Below, one piece after another: positions 7,877-16,755 of a stretch of DNA of 35,347 nucleotides (position 1 is the stretch's first letter; each line of letters begins with the position of its first letter). Below the pieces are notes generated by a model. The model saw only the letters and a program-made list of their open reading frames with translations, was not told the DNA's origin and ran no database searches. Origin of the DNA: Nocardioidaceae bacterium (GTDB lineage Bacteria; Actinomycetota; Actinomycetes; Propionibacteriales; Nocardioidaceae); NCBI GenBank assembly GCA_030447805.1, contig JAUJOE010000007.1:1-35347 (forward strand), written 5' to 3'. The position numbers were made by a program, and so were the translations under genes.

Positions 7877-8896
7877 GTGGTCGACGACTTCGTGATCGCG
7901 CGCAACCCCGAGGAGGGCTCTCGGCTGCCCTACCTGCTGCGGATTCCGCTCGGCCCAGCGGGCGTGGTGCTCAAGTCACGCGAGACGTGGCCGCGCACCA
8001 GCAAGGTCTACTGCCATCGGGCTCTCGAGTGGCCGGCCGAGCCCGAGGTGGTCGAGCGCGTGCCGGTGCGGTCGTGTGTACGCCGCGGGGCAGCGATCGA
8101 CCTTGTCCTCGACCGCGGGCGCGAGAACCGCTCGCAGTTCGTGCTCACCCGTATCCGCGGCGGCCGGGAGGCCGTCTTCTGGCAGACCGCTCGCACCGCC
8201 AAGCAGGCTAGGCCCAACGTCGCGCTGCCCGGTGCCCGCGCGTCTCGGCTCGCAGAGCTCGAGATCGTCGTAGACGTGCATGAGCGGTACGCCTATACGT
8301 TCAGCAAGCAGCAGGCGGTCACCCGTCGCGCCCGGCTGCCGGTCGGCGACTACGGTCTCGTCACCGACGGTGAACTGGTGGCGTCGGTCGAACGCAAGAC
8401 CCTTGCCGACCTCGTGTCGACACTGACCAGCGGGAAGCTGAAGTTCCTCCTTGGCGAGCTTGCCGTGGTGCCCCGCGGAGCCGTGGTGGTGGAGGAGCGG
8501 TATTCGTCGGTCTTCAAGCTCGACCGGGTGCGCCCGGCGGTGGTGGCCGACGGGCTCGCCGAGGTGCAGGTCCGCTGGCCCAACGTGCCGATCGTGTTCT
8601 GTGACACCCGGCCGCTTGCGGAGGAGTGGACGTTCCGCTTCCTCGGCGCTGCTGCCGTCCTGCTGGGCGAGGAGCCGGGAGCCGAGGCGTTCGAGGCGAC
8701 GCTCACCGAGCCACCGCCGCTCGAGCCGGTCGAGCCGTCGGTCGCGGACATCCGCCGCTGGGCAGTGGACGCTGGATACGACGTCTCCGACCGTGGCCGC
8801 ATTCGCGTCGAGATCCGCGACGCCTTCCACACCGCGCATGCCCGCATCCCGACCGCCTTCTCTACACCGACGACGGGAGGCGCCGATCCGGGTTAA
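7877..8896 (+). CDS. ERCC4-domain nuclease with C-terminal Lsr2-type DNA-binding domain
   Basis: A protein of 339 residues. The N-terminal region (about 1-125) is of unknown fold. The middle has an ERCC4/XPF-type nuclease signature: VDVHER with Asp133, VGDYG with Asp158, and ERKTLADLV with Glu172, Arg173, Lys174 and Asp178, i.e. the GD...ERKxxxD motif. Residues about 287-320 (SVADIRRWAVDAGYDVSDRGRI, ending EIRDAFHTA) match the C-terminal DNA-binding domain of Lsr2, which binds the minor groove of AT-rich DNA. The frame is open back to 7655, and ATG 7841 is an alternative start. GTG 7877 is preferred because a CAGACT box lies seven bases upstream and the sequence before it does not look coding. 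The combination suggests a structure-selective or AT-targeted nuclease in repair or against foreign DNA; this is inferred. Confidence 0.82.
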   Translation: MVDDFVIARNPEEGSRLPYLLRIPLGPAGVVLKSRETWPRTSKVYCHRALEWPAEPEVVERVPVRSCVRRGAAIDLVLDRGRENRSQFVLTRIRGGREAVFWQTARTAKQARPNVALPGARASRLAELEIVVDVHERYAYTFSKQQAVTRRARLPVGDYGLVTDGELVASVERKTLADLVSTLTSGKLKFLLGELAVVPRGAVVVEERYSSVFKLDRVRPAVVADGLAEVQVRWPNVPIVFCDTRPLAEEWTFRFLGAAAVLLGEEPGAEAFEATLTEPPPLEPVEPSVADIRRWAVDAGYDVSDRGRIRVEIRDAFHTAHARIPTAFSTPTTGGADPG

Positions 8897-9047
8897 GCCG
8901 GTCTCGCGGCTGGGCTGGTTCATCATCGAGCACCTCTTCGGCGGTCGCGACCGTAGGAGCGACCTGCATTCCGGCATGCGCGAGACTCTGGAGCGGATCG
9001 CCGCAGCCACCACGAACGGACAGCGGACTAGCCACGACGCACGCCGG

Positions 9048-9467
9048 CTATAAGGCCTCTCCTACGTATCGGGCCACGCTGCGTACGAAGGTTGTGAGGT
9101 CGCCAAGTTCGTTCAATCGAGCAACGACGATGTCGTCCGACACGGCGACGTACTCGTGCACCAAGACGTTCCGGAATCCGACGGCCCTGCGCATGGCGTC
9201 GGCTACCTCGGGCGAGAGGACTTGGTGCACGCCGAGCAGCCTTATCGCATCACCGTTATCGGCTGGCGGACCCCAGCCCTCGCTCGAACACATGTGCTGC
9301 GCAATGTCGACGCAGGCTTCGATCGCGGTGATGAACGTGTACTTGACCCCTGGCAACCACATCGGGTCGCTGCGCCGATTGCTGTCCGCGGTGGCTTCGG
9401 CTGTCAGCTGGGAGAGCGCATCGGTGACCGCGCGAAGCAGCCGCAGCACGCGGACTTCATCGACCAT
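9048..9467 (-). CDS. hepT: HepT (HEPN) ribonuclease toxin
   Basis: A HEPN-domain protein of 139 residues. Its hallmark RX4HXY motif is RNVLVHEY (Arg99, His104, Tyr106). In the characterised HepT/MntA systems the motif is the RNase active site and the Tyr is the target of AMP addition by the antitoxin. The ATG at 9467 lies three bases past the stop of the MntA-like gene, so the antitoxin is first in the operon. The length is typical for the family and no residue of the motif is missing. Confidence 0.88.
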   Translation of the reverse strand: MVDEVRVLRLLRAVTDALSQLTAEATADSNRRSDPMWLPGVKYTFITAIEACVDIAQHMCSSEGWGPPADNGDAIRLLGVHQVLSPEVADAMRRAVGFRNVLVHEYVAVSDDIVVARLNELGDLTTFVRSVARYVGEAL

Positions 9468-9470
9468 CGG

Positions 9471-9854
9471 TCACACCTGGCGCGCATGCGCCGCGAACTC
9501 TGCATGGGCTTTGCGTAGGCGAGGCAACTCGTCGAAGTAGATCTTGCGGGTGGTCGCCTCCCACCGCACACGTGCCGCCGGATCTTCCTCAAACAGCAGT
9601 TGGCCAGTGGCTGCCACTCGCCCGGCGAGCTCCAACGGGGCCGTGTCGAGAACAACCAAGTCCACGTGCGGCGGAAGAAGAATGTCGTATGCCTGTGGTG
9701 GCTCTACCCCGAAAAATGCTGCCAGGTCAATGTCGGAGTTCTTTTGACCGGAGCCAGTGACTCGGCTGCCGTGCAGGTAACCAAACACCGCGCCTGACTG
9801 CTTAAGGATCGCCACGGCTTCCTCAATCAGCTGTGACACCTCGGCGGGCTCCAT
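9471..9854 (-). CDS. mntA: MntA nucleotidyltransferase antitoxin
   Basis: A minimal nucleotidyltransferase of 127 residues. The GSX10DXD signature is present: Gly29-Ser30 in LHGSRVTG and Asp41/Asp43 in SDIDLAAFF. In known pairs this enzyme adds AMP to the HepT tyrosine and so neutralises it. The frame is open to 9926, but the ATG at 9854 is chosen because it precedes the family-typical N-terminal helix (EVSQLIEEAVAILKQ). The pair is divergent from recC with about 100 bases between the start codons. Confidence 0.87.
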   Translation of the reverse strand: MEPAEVSQLIEEAVAILKQSGAVFGYLHGSRVTGSGQKNSDIDLAAFFGVEPPQAYDILLPPHVDLVVLDTAPLELAGRVAATGQLLFEEDPAARVRWEATTRKIYFDELPRLRKAHAEFAAHARQV

Positions 9855-9955
9855 GCTGACATTGTGGCGCAACCGCGGCCCCAGTGAGCGCATCTCGGTT
9901 CTGTCGGAGCTACGCCGTATGGTCACGCCATGAGGCAGGCGAATCGGGCGGCGAC

Positions 9956-12900
9956 GTGCTGAGCGTGCATCGGGCGGAGCGCGCGGATGCCCTGGTGACC
10001 GGTCTGGCGGACCTCATGGGCACGGTTCCGCAAGATCCCTTCCGGCCTGACATCGTCTCCGTCCCATCGAAGGGTGTTGAGCGGTGGATCGCTCAGTCGC
10101 TCTCTGCGTCGCTGGGTGCTCGAGGCGGCGAGGCTGACGGCGTCTGCGCCAACGTGGTGTTTCCGTCGCCCAGCCGGCTGGTGCAAGAGGTGCTCGTCGC
10201 GGCAACCGGTGTCGACGCTGACGACGATCCGTGGGCTGAGGAGCGGCTGCCGTGGGCGGTGCTTGAGGTCATCGACGCCTGTGCGGGTGAGGAGTGGTGC
10301 CGCACGCTTAGCCGGCACCTCGGGCTCGTGGAAGGCGGGGTCAACCGGGGCCGGCGCATGGCGGTCGCGCAGAAGATCGCCGGCCTGTTCACGGCGTACG
10401 CCGCGGAGCGCCCCACCATGCTTACCGACTGGCGAGCGGGGCAGCACAGCGATGGGTACGGCGGTCGAACTGACACCGACCAGGCATGGCAGCCGGAGCT
10501 GTGGCGGCGGCTGCGGTGGCACATCGACATGGAGAGCCCGGCGGAAAGGCTGTACCCGGCTTGTGAGCGGCTGCGCGAGGCGCCAGACATCGTCGAGCTG
10601 CCCGAGCGGTTGTCGATCTTCGGCCCGACGAGGTTGACCACCGCTCAATTGGTCGTGCTGGATGCGTTGGCTGTGCATCGCGACGTGCATACGTGGCTGC
10701 CGTTCCCATCGGATGGGTTGTGGCGGAGGTTGGGAGAAGCGGGCTCGACCCCGAAAGAGGTCTCGACAGGCTCGACCACCCGTGATGTGTCGACGCGGCG
10801 GAACGATCCGACGGCGGAGGTGGCGGTGCATCCGTTACTGCGGTCGCTGGGGCGGGATGCCCGAGAGATGTACGTGCGCCTCCACGCGCATACCTCGCCG
10901 GCGGCCGACGAGCATTTGCCGATCGCGACCACTGCGAGCGGCACGCTCCTTGGCGTGCTGCAAGACGGCCTGTGCGCCGATCGGGCACCGGACGGTTCGC
11001 ACGCCATGGCGCACCCAGACACGACCGTGCAGGTGCACGCCTGCCACGGGCGCCACCGTCAGGTGGAGGTACTACGCGAGGTGCTGCTCGGACTCCTCGC
11101 CGATGATCCGACGCTCGAGCTGCGCGACATCATTGTCATGTGCCCTGACATCGATGCGTACGCGCCGCTGATCAGCGCCAGCCTCGGCATCGAGGTGCTC
11201 GACGGCGCGGACGACCCCGCCGCTGCGGCACAGGTGCACCCAGGCCACCAGCTCACCTTCCGGCTGGCCGACCGCTCGCTGCGGCAGACCAACCCAGTGC
11301 TCGACGTCGTCGCCCGGCTGCTGGAGCTCGCCGACTCCCGTCTCACCGCCTCCGAGGTGCTGGACCTGGCCGCGATGCAACCAGTGCGGCGGCGGTTCCG
11401 GTTCGACGAGGAGGCGCTCGACCGGATCGGTGACTGGGTACGCCGGGCCGGCGTGCGCTGGGGGCTCGACGCACCGGCCCGCTCTGGTTACGGACTCTCC
11501 GGCGTCGCCCAGAACACCTGGGAGCACGGCCTCGACCGACTGCTTGCGGGCGTCGTCATGGATGAGGAGGATCTCCGCCTCGTCGGCGATGCGCTCCCGC
11601 TCGACGACGTCGACAGCACCGAGATCGACCTCGCCGGCCGGCTGGCGGAGCTGCTCGACCGGCTCGATGACACGCTCGCGGCTCTCCGCCAAGAGCAGCC
11701 GCTCGAATCCTGGGTGCAGGCGCTTAGCGACGCCGTTGACCGCTTCACCGACGTCGCCCCGCGCGACGCCTGGCAGGTCACCCAGGCCAAGGCGACCCTC
11801 GCCGGCGCTGCCGCTCGGTCGGCGGTGGTCTCGCCAAGCTCGACCACCGGTGCACGGGAGGGAGCGCTGCTGGGGTTGTCCGACGTGCGGGCGGTGCTCG
11901 GCGACCGGCTGCGCGGACGACCGACCCGCGCCAACTTCCGCACCGGCCACCTCACCGTCTGCACGATGGTGCCGATGCGGTCGGTGCCCCACCGCGTCGT
12001 CTGCCTGCTGGGCCTCGACGACGGCGTCTTCCCGCGCAGCACCAGCATCGACGGCGACGACATCCTTGCCCGACAGCCGCGGGTGGGGGAGCGCGACCGC
12101 CGGTCGGAGGACCGCCAGCTCTTCCTCGACGCGATCCTCGCCGCCAAGGAGCGCCTGGTCATCCTCTACACCGGCGCCGACGAACGCACCGGCGCCGAGC
12201 GGCCGCCCGCCGTCCCGCTCGGCGAGCTGCTCGACGTACTCGACCGCACGGCTACAGTGCCCGACGGCAAGGTGCGTGACCGCGTGCTCGTGCGGCACCC
12301 GCTGCAGCCGTTCGACCCGCGCAATTTCACTGCCGGTGAGCTGGCCACAAGCAGTCCGTTCAGCTTCGACCAGGCGTCGTACGCCGGCAGCATCGCGATG
12401 CGGGGCGGTCAGTCCGCAGCGCCGCCGTTCCTCGACGAGCCGCTGCCCGAACTCGACCTGGAAGCCGTCGAACTCGAGAGCCTCGTCCGGTTCTTCGAGC
12501 ACCCGGTCCGCGCGTTCCTGCGCGAGCGGCTCGAGCTGCGCACCGCCGACGAGCAGGAGGAGCCGTCCGACGCGCTGCCCGTGAAGCCCAACAACCTCGA
12601 GCTGTGGGCGGTCGGCGACCGGCTCCTGCGCGCCGGGCTCGCCGGCCTGCCCGTCGACGACGCCGAGCGGGTGGAGCGGCTGCGGGGCGAGCTTCCCCCG
12701 GGCACCCTCGGCGGCTCGGTGCTGCAGCCGATCACCGACAACGTGGCGGCCGTGCTCGACAAGAGCACCGGGCTGCGCACGGGCGAGCCCGACACCATCG
12801 ACGTCTCCATCCTCCTGCCGTCGGGCACCCGGCTCGACGGGTCGGTGCCGCGGGTGTACGGCGACCGCGTCGTCCGCATCGAGTACTCCCGGCTGTCGGC

Positions 12901-13393
12901 CAAGCACCGCATCCGGGCCTGGCTGCAGCTGCTCGCGCTGTGCGCGAACGACCCCAGTCGCACCTGGCGAGCCGCCGCCGTCGGCCGCGGCACGAAGAAG
13001 GAGCCGGTGATCGGGTCGTTCCTGACCGGACCGGAGCCCGACGTAGCCGCCCAGCACCTCGACACACTCATCGCGCTCTACCGGCTCGGCCTCACCCGAC
13101 CGCTCCCCGTGCCGCCCAAGACAGCGCACGCGTACGCCGACAAGCGCCGCAAGACCAACCCGCAGAACGCGGCGGCCCTGGCAAGCAAGGAGTGGGAGAC
13201 CAAAGGCCAGGGCAACAGCGCCTACGGCGAGTTCGACGACGGCGATCACCGGCGAGTGCGCCTGACGACGATGCACGACCTGCTGGCCGAGCCGCCATGC
13301 CCCGATGAGCAGTACGCCGACGAGCCGCACCGCTTCGGCCAGCTCGCCCGCATCATCTGGACTCCACTGCTCGAGGCGGAGGACGGCCAATGA
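9956..13393 (+). CDS. recC: Exodeoxyribonuclease V gamma subunit RecC
   Basis: RecC of 1145 residues, the non-catalytic subunit that splits the duplex and scans for the recombination hotspot in RecBCD. The GTG at 9956 is chosen because it gives the family-typical beginning (VLSVHRAERADALV); the frame extends upstream to 9884 without family similarity. Typical landmarks are PSKGVERWI near the N-terminus, the inactive helicase-like fold through the middle (for example RSVPHRVVCLLGLDDGVFPR) and the C-terminal nuclease-like fold. It has no Walker A motif, as expected. The stop overlaps the ATG of recB by four bases. It belongs to a recC-recB-recD operon for double-strand break processing and degradation of linear DNA. 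Confidence 0.93.
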   Translation: MLSVHRAERADALVTGLADLMGTVPQDPFRPDIVSVPSKGVERWIAQSLSASLGARGGEADGVCANVVFPSPSRLVQEVLVAATGVDADDDPWAEERLPWAVLEVIDACAGEEWCRTLSRHLGLVEGGVNRGRRMAVAQKIAGLFTAYAAERPTMLTDWRAGQHSDGYGGRTDTDQAWQPELWRRLRWHIDMESPAERLYPACERLREAPDIVELPERLSIFGPTRLTTAQLVVLDALAVHRDVHTWLPFPSDGLWRRLGEAGSTPKEVSTGSTTRDVSTRRNDPTAEVAVHPLLRSLGRDAREMYVRLHAHTSPAADEHLPIATTASGTLLGVLQDGLCADRAPDGSHAMAHPDTTVQVHACHGRHRQVEVLREVLLGLLADDPTLELRDIIVMCPDIDAYAPLISASLGIEVLDGADDPAAAAQVHPGHQLTFRLADRSLRQTNPVLDVVARLLELADSRLTASEVLDLAAMQPVRRRFRFDEEALDRIGDWVRRAGVRWGLDAPARSGYGLSGVAQNTWEHGLDRLLAGVVMDEEDLRLVGDALPLDDVDSTEIDLAGRLAELLDRLDDTLAALRQEQPLESWVQALSDAVDRFTDVAPRDAWQVTQAKATLAGAAARSAVVSPSSTTGAREGALLGLSDVRAVLGDRLRGRPTRANFRTGHLTVCTMVPMRSVPHRVVCLLGLDDGVFPRSTSIDGDDILARQPRVGERDRRSEDRQLFLDAILAAKERLVILYTGADERTGAERPPAVPLGELLDVLDRTATVPDGKVRDRVLVRHPLQPFDPRNFTAGELATSSPFSFDQASYAGSIAMRGGQSAAPPFLDEPLPELDLEAVELESLVRFFEHPVRAFLRERLELRTADEQEEPSDALPVKPNNLELWAVGDRLLRAGLAGLPVDDAERVERLRGELPPGTLGGSVLQPITDNVAAVLDKSTGLRTGEPDTIDVSILLPSGTRLDGSVPRVYGDRVVRIEYSRLSAKHRIRAWLQLLALCANDPSRTWRAAAVGRGTKKEPVIGSFLTGPEPDVAAQHLDTLIALYRLGLTRPLPVPPKTAHAYADKRRKTNPQNAAALASKEWETKGQGNSAYGEFDDGDHRRVRLTTMHDLLAEPPCPDEQYADEPHRFGQLARIIWTPLLEAEDGQ

Positions 13394-16300
13394 CCGCCAC
13401 CCACGTCCGGGTGTACGCACCCGACCAGCCGCTGCCCGAGGGCACCACCGTCCTCGAGGCCAGCGCCGGCACCGGCAAGACCTACACGATCGCCGGCCTG
13501 GCGGCGCGCTACCTCGCCGAGGGCAAGGCGCGGATGGACGAGCTGATGCTGGTGACGTTCGGCCGGGCAGCGACGGCCGAGCTGCGCGAGCGGGTGCGTG
13601 AGCGGCTCACGACAGTGACCGCCCAGCTCGCCGACCCGGCAACGGCTCGCGACTCAACCGACGAGGTGGTGCGGCTGCTTGTCGACGTACCCGACGACGA
13701 GGTACGCCGGCGGCACCGGCGGCTGGCCAGCGCAGTCGCCGACTTCGACGCCGCCACCATCGCGACCACCCACGGCTTCTGCTCGCAGATGCTCGCCGGG
13801 CTTGGGATCGCCGCCGACCTCGACGCCGACGTGACCTTCGCCGAGGCGACCGGCGACCTGGTCACCGACGTCGCCACCGACCTCTACGTCGCCGACTACG
13901 GCCGCGACGGCAGCCCGCCGCCACCCGAAAAGATGCAGTTCGGCACCGCAGCAACCATCGCGGCCGACGCCGTCGGCGACCCGGCCGCCCGGCTGGAGCC
14001 GCACGACGCAGAGCTGGCCTCCGACCCGCGCACGCGCTTCGAGTTCGGCGACCGCGCCCGCGACGAGGTGGCCCGGCGCAAGCGGGCCATGCGGGTCATG
14101 GACTACAACGACCTGCTCACCTACCTTCGCGAGGCGCTGACCAATCCCGAGACCGGCGAGGAGGCCTGCCAGCGCATCCGCGCCCGCTACAAGATCGTGC
14201 TCGTCGACGAGTTCCAAGACACCGACCCGGTGCAGTGGGACATCCTCGAGCGCGCGTTCCACGGCCACCGCACCCTGATCCTCGTCGGCGACCCCAAACA
14301 GGCGATCTACGCGTTCCGCGGCGCCGACGTCGTCACCTACCTGCAGGCCAAGCGAGCGGCGGCCGAGGAGGCCACGCTCGGCACCAACTGGCGCAGCGAC
14401 CAGCCGCTCGTGCAGGGGCTGCGGCACCTGCTCGGCGACGCCGCGCTCGGCGACCCGCGCATCCGGCTGTACGACGTCGACGCCGCGCACCGCGAGGCGT
14501 CCCTGCACGGCGCTCCTGTCGCCGCGCCGGTACGCCTGCGCCGGGTGCCGCGCTCGGAGTTCGACGAGTCGACGTCGGCCAAGCTGACCGTGGCGACGGT
14601 GCGGCCGTTCGTCGCGCGAGACGTCGCCGCCGACATCGTCAGGCTGCTGTCGTCGGGCGCCGAGCTCGTCGGCCGCGACGGCGTACGCCGACCGCTGGAG
14701 GCGGCCGACGTAGCGGTGCTCGTGCAGCGAAACGACACCGGTGCCGCCGTACGAGACGCGCTCGCCGCGGTCGACGTACCCGTCGTGCTGACGGCGACCA
14801 GCTCGGTCTTCGCGTCCGACGCGGCGCGGGAGTGGCTCGACCTGCTGACCGCGCTCGAGCAGCCGCAGCGCACCGGCCTCGCTCGCAACGCCGCCCTCAC
14901 CAGCTTCGTCGGATGGACCGCCGCTGAGCTGGCCACGGCCGACGAAGCGACCCAGGAGGTGCTCGGCGCCCGGCTGCGCCGGTGGGCCGAGACGCTCACC
15001 GACGCCGGCGTCGCCGCGCTGATGGAGGCGGCGACTGCCACCGGGCTGGCGGAGCGGGTGCTCGCACGTGACGACGGCGAGCGCGACCTGACAGACCTGC
15101 GCCACATCGGCCAGGCGCTGCACCAGGCTCGCACCGAGGGATACGCCGGCGTGTCGTCGCTCGTGCAGTGGCTGCAGCACCGGATCGCCGAGGCGGGCGA
15201 CGACATCGATGAGGAGCGCAGCCGGCGGCTCGACTCCGACGCCAAGGCAGTGCAGGTCATGACGATCTGGCGGGCGAAGGGGCTGGAGTTCCCCGTCGTC
15301 TACGCGCCGTTCCTCTGGGACCGCTGGGTCGGCGGTACCCCCGAGCAGCTGCGGCTGCACGATAAGGAAGGGCGCGTGCTCGACGTCGGCGGGCCGGCCG
15401 GGCCGTGGTACGCCGAGCGTCGGGCTGCGCACAACGCCGAGGACGCGGGAGAGTCGCTGCGGCTGGCCTATGTCGCGCTCACGCGGGCCCGATCGCAGGT
15501 GATCGCCCATTGGGCCCCCACCAACAACACGCCGGGCGGGGGGTTGCACCGGCTGTTGTTCGGCAAGCGGTCCGACGGGGGAGGGCTGCCCGACTCGGCG
15601 ACCGTGCCCGACGAGAACGGCGCCCGCGAGCGGCTCGAAGGGCTGGCGGCGACGTCTGGCGGCCTGGTCAGCGCGGAGGAGGCAGGGCCGGTGTCGACGG
15701 CTTCGCTTGCGGCTCCCGGCCCGTCGGCGGTCGGCCTCGCCGTGCGTGACTTTGACCGGAAGCTCGACACGGCGTGGAGCCGGACGTCGTACACCGGGAT
15801 CACGGCCGGCCTGCACGAGGCGTCGGGTGCGGTCGCGGCGGTCAGCGAGCCGGAGACGCCTGGGATCACCGACGAGCCGGCCGAGCGGCCCGATATTGAG
15901 GCCGTCGGGGAGGAGGCGTACGAGTCGGTCGTGTCGCCGATGAGCGGGTTGCCGTCGGGAGCGGCGTTCGGCACGTGCGTGCACGGGGTGCTCGAACGCA
16001 CCGATTTCGCGGCGCCTGACCTCGCGTCGGCGCTGGAGGAGGCGGCTGCAGCCGAGGACTCCGAGCGGTTCGCCGGCACCCCACCAGCCGACCTCGCTCA
16101 GGCACTGCTGCACAGTCTGCGCACGCCCCTCGGACCACTCGCCGGGAGCCGGCGCCTCGTTGACATCGCTCAGCGTGACCGGCTCGACGAGCTCGACTTC
16201 GAGCTGCCGCTCGTCGGCGGTGACCGACCCACCGGCGAGGCGCGGGTGCGCGAGATTGCTGCGCTGGTACGCCGCCACCTGGGGCCTGGCGACCCGCTCG

Positions 16301-16755
16301 CCGGGTACGCCGACGACCTCGACGTACCGCTGCTCGCCGGCCGCACCTTACGCGGCTACCTCGCGGGCAGCATCGATGCGGTGCTGCGCGTGCGCCATGG
16401 CGGCGGACCGCCGCGCTACCTCGTCGTCGACTACAAGACCAACTGGCTTGGCGGAGCGGAGCCGCTGACCGCTTACGACTACCGGCCCGAGGCGATGGCG
16501 AACGCGATGCGGCACGCGCACTATCCGCTGCAGGCGCTGCTGTACTGCGTGGCGCTGCACCGCTACCTGCGCTGGCGGCAGCCCGGCTACCACCCCGAGG
16601 TGCATTTCGGTGGCGTGCTCTACCTGTTCCTCCGCGGCATGTGCGGGGAGGAGACCCCGGTGGCCGACGGCGTGCCGCACGGCGTCTTCTCCTGGTCGCC
16701 GCCGGCCGGGCTGATCACCGAGCTGTCCGACCTGCTGCATCGGGGTGCGTCATGA
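13390..16755 (+). CDS. recB: Exodeoxyribonuclease V beta subunit RecB
   Basis: RecB of 1121 residues, the 3'-5' SF1A helicase and nuclease subunit. The UvrD-like helicase has Walker A EASAGTGKT (Lys30), Walker B with VDEFQD, the motif GDPKQAIYAFRGAD and the late helicase motif with AKGLEFPVV and LRLAYVALTRA. The C-terminal RecB nuclease domain has the metal-binding LVVDYKTNWLGG. The ATG overlaps the recC stop and the stop overlaps the recD ATG (both ATGA). The length is normal and the frame is unbroken. In the complex it unwinds and cuts DNA from double-strand ends and loads RecA. Confidence 0.95.
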   Translation: MTATHVRVYAPDQPLPEGTTVLEASAGTGKTYTIAGLAARYLAEGKARMDELMLVTFGRAATAELRERVRERLTTVTAQLADPATARDSTDEVVRLLVDVPDDEVRRRHRRLASAVADFDAATIATTHGFCSQMLAGLGIAADLDADVTFAEATGDLVTDVATDLYVADYGRDGSPPPPEKMQFGTAATIAADAVGDPAARLEPHDAELASDPRTRFEFGDRARDEVARRKRAMRVMDYNDLLTYLREALTNPETGEEACQRIRARYKIVLVDEFQDTDPVQWDILERAFHGHRTLILVGDPKQAIYAFRGADVVTYLQAKRAAAEEATLGTNWRSDQPLVQGLRHLLGDAALGDPRIRLYDVDAAHREASLHGAPVAAPVRLRRVPRSEFDESTSAKLTVATVRPFVARDVAADIVRLLSSGAELVGRDGVRRPLEAADVAVLVQRNDTGAAVRDALAAVDVPVVLTATSSVFASDAAREWLDLLTALEQPQRTGLARNAALTSFVGWTAAELATADEATQEVLGARLRRWAETLTDAGVAALMEAATATGLAERVLARDDGERDLTDLRHIGQALHQARTEGYAGVSSLVQWLQHRIAEAGDDIDEERSRRLDSDAKAVQVMTIWRAKGLEFPVVYAPFLWDRWVGGTPEQLRLHDKEGRVLDVGGPAGPWYAERRAAHNAEDAGESLRLAYVALTRARSQVIAHWAPTNNTPGGGLHRLLFGKRSDGGGLPDSATVPDENGARERLEGLAATSGGLVSAEEAGPVSTASLAAPGPSAVGLAVRDFDRKLDTAWSRTSYTGITAGLHEASGAVAAVSEPETPGITDEPAERPDIEAVGEEAYESVVSPMSGLPSGAAFGTCVHGVLERTDFAAPDLASALEEAAAAEDSERFAGTPPADLAQALLHSLRTPLGPLAGSRRLVDIAQRDRLDELDFELPLVGGDRPTGEARVREIAALVRRHLGPGDPLAGYADDLDVPLLAGRTLRGYLAGSIDAVLRVRHGGGPPRYLVVDYKTNWLGGAEPLTAYDYRPEAMANAMRHAHYPLQALLYCVALHRYLRWRQPGYHPEVHFGGVLYLFLRGMCGEETPVADGVPHGVFSWSPPAGLITELSDLLHRGAS

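Noticed and set aside
8897-9047. Short plus-strand frame after the ERCC4-Lsr2 gene (WFIIEHLFGGRDRR...)
   Set aside because: It has no start codon of its own after the upstream gene, no ribosome binding site and no family I recognise.
11072-13420. Long minus-strand open frame of 782 codons opposite recC
   Set aside because: It is the antisense shadow of recC in high-GC DNA, rich in Arg/Gly/Val/His without any domain, and recC itself is clearly coding.
13654-16278. Minus-strand open frame of 874 codons opposite recB
   Set aside because: Antisense shadow of recB; low-complexity composition and no recognisable motif.
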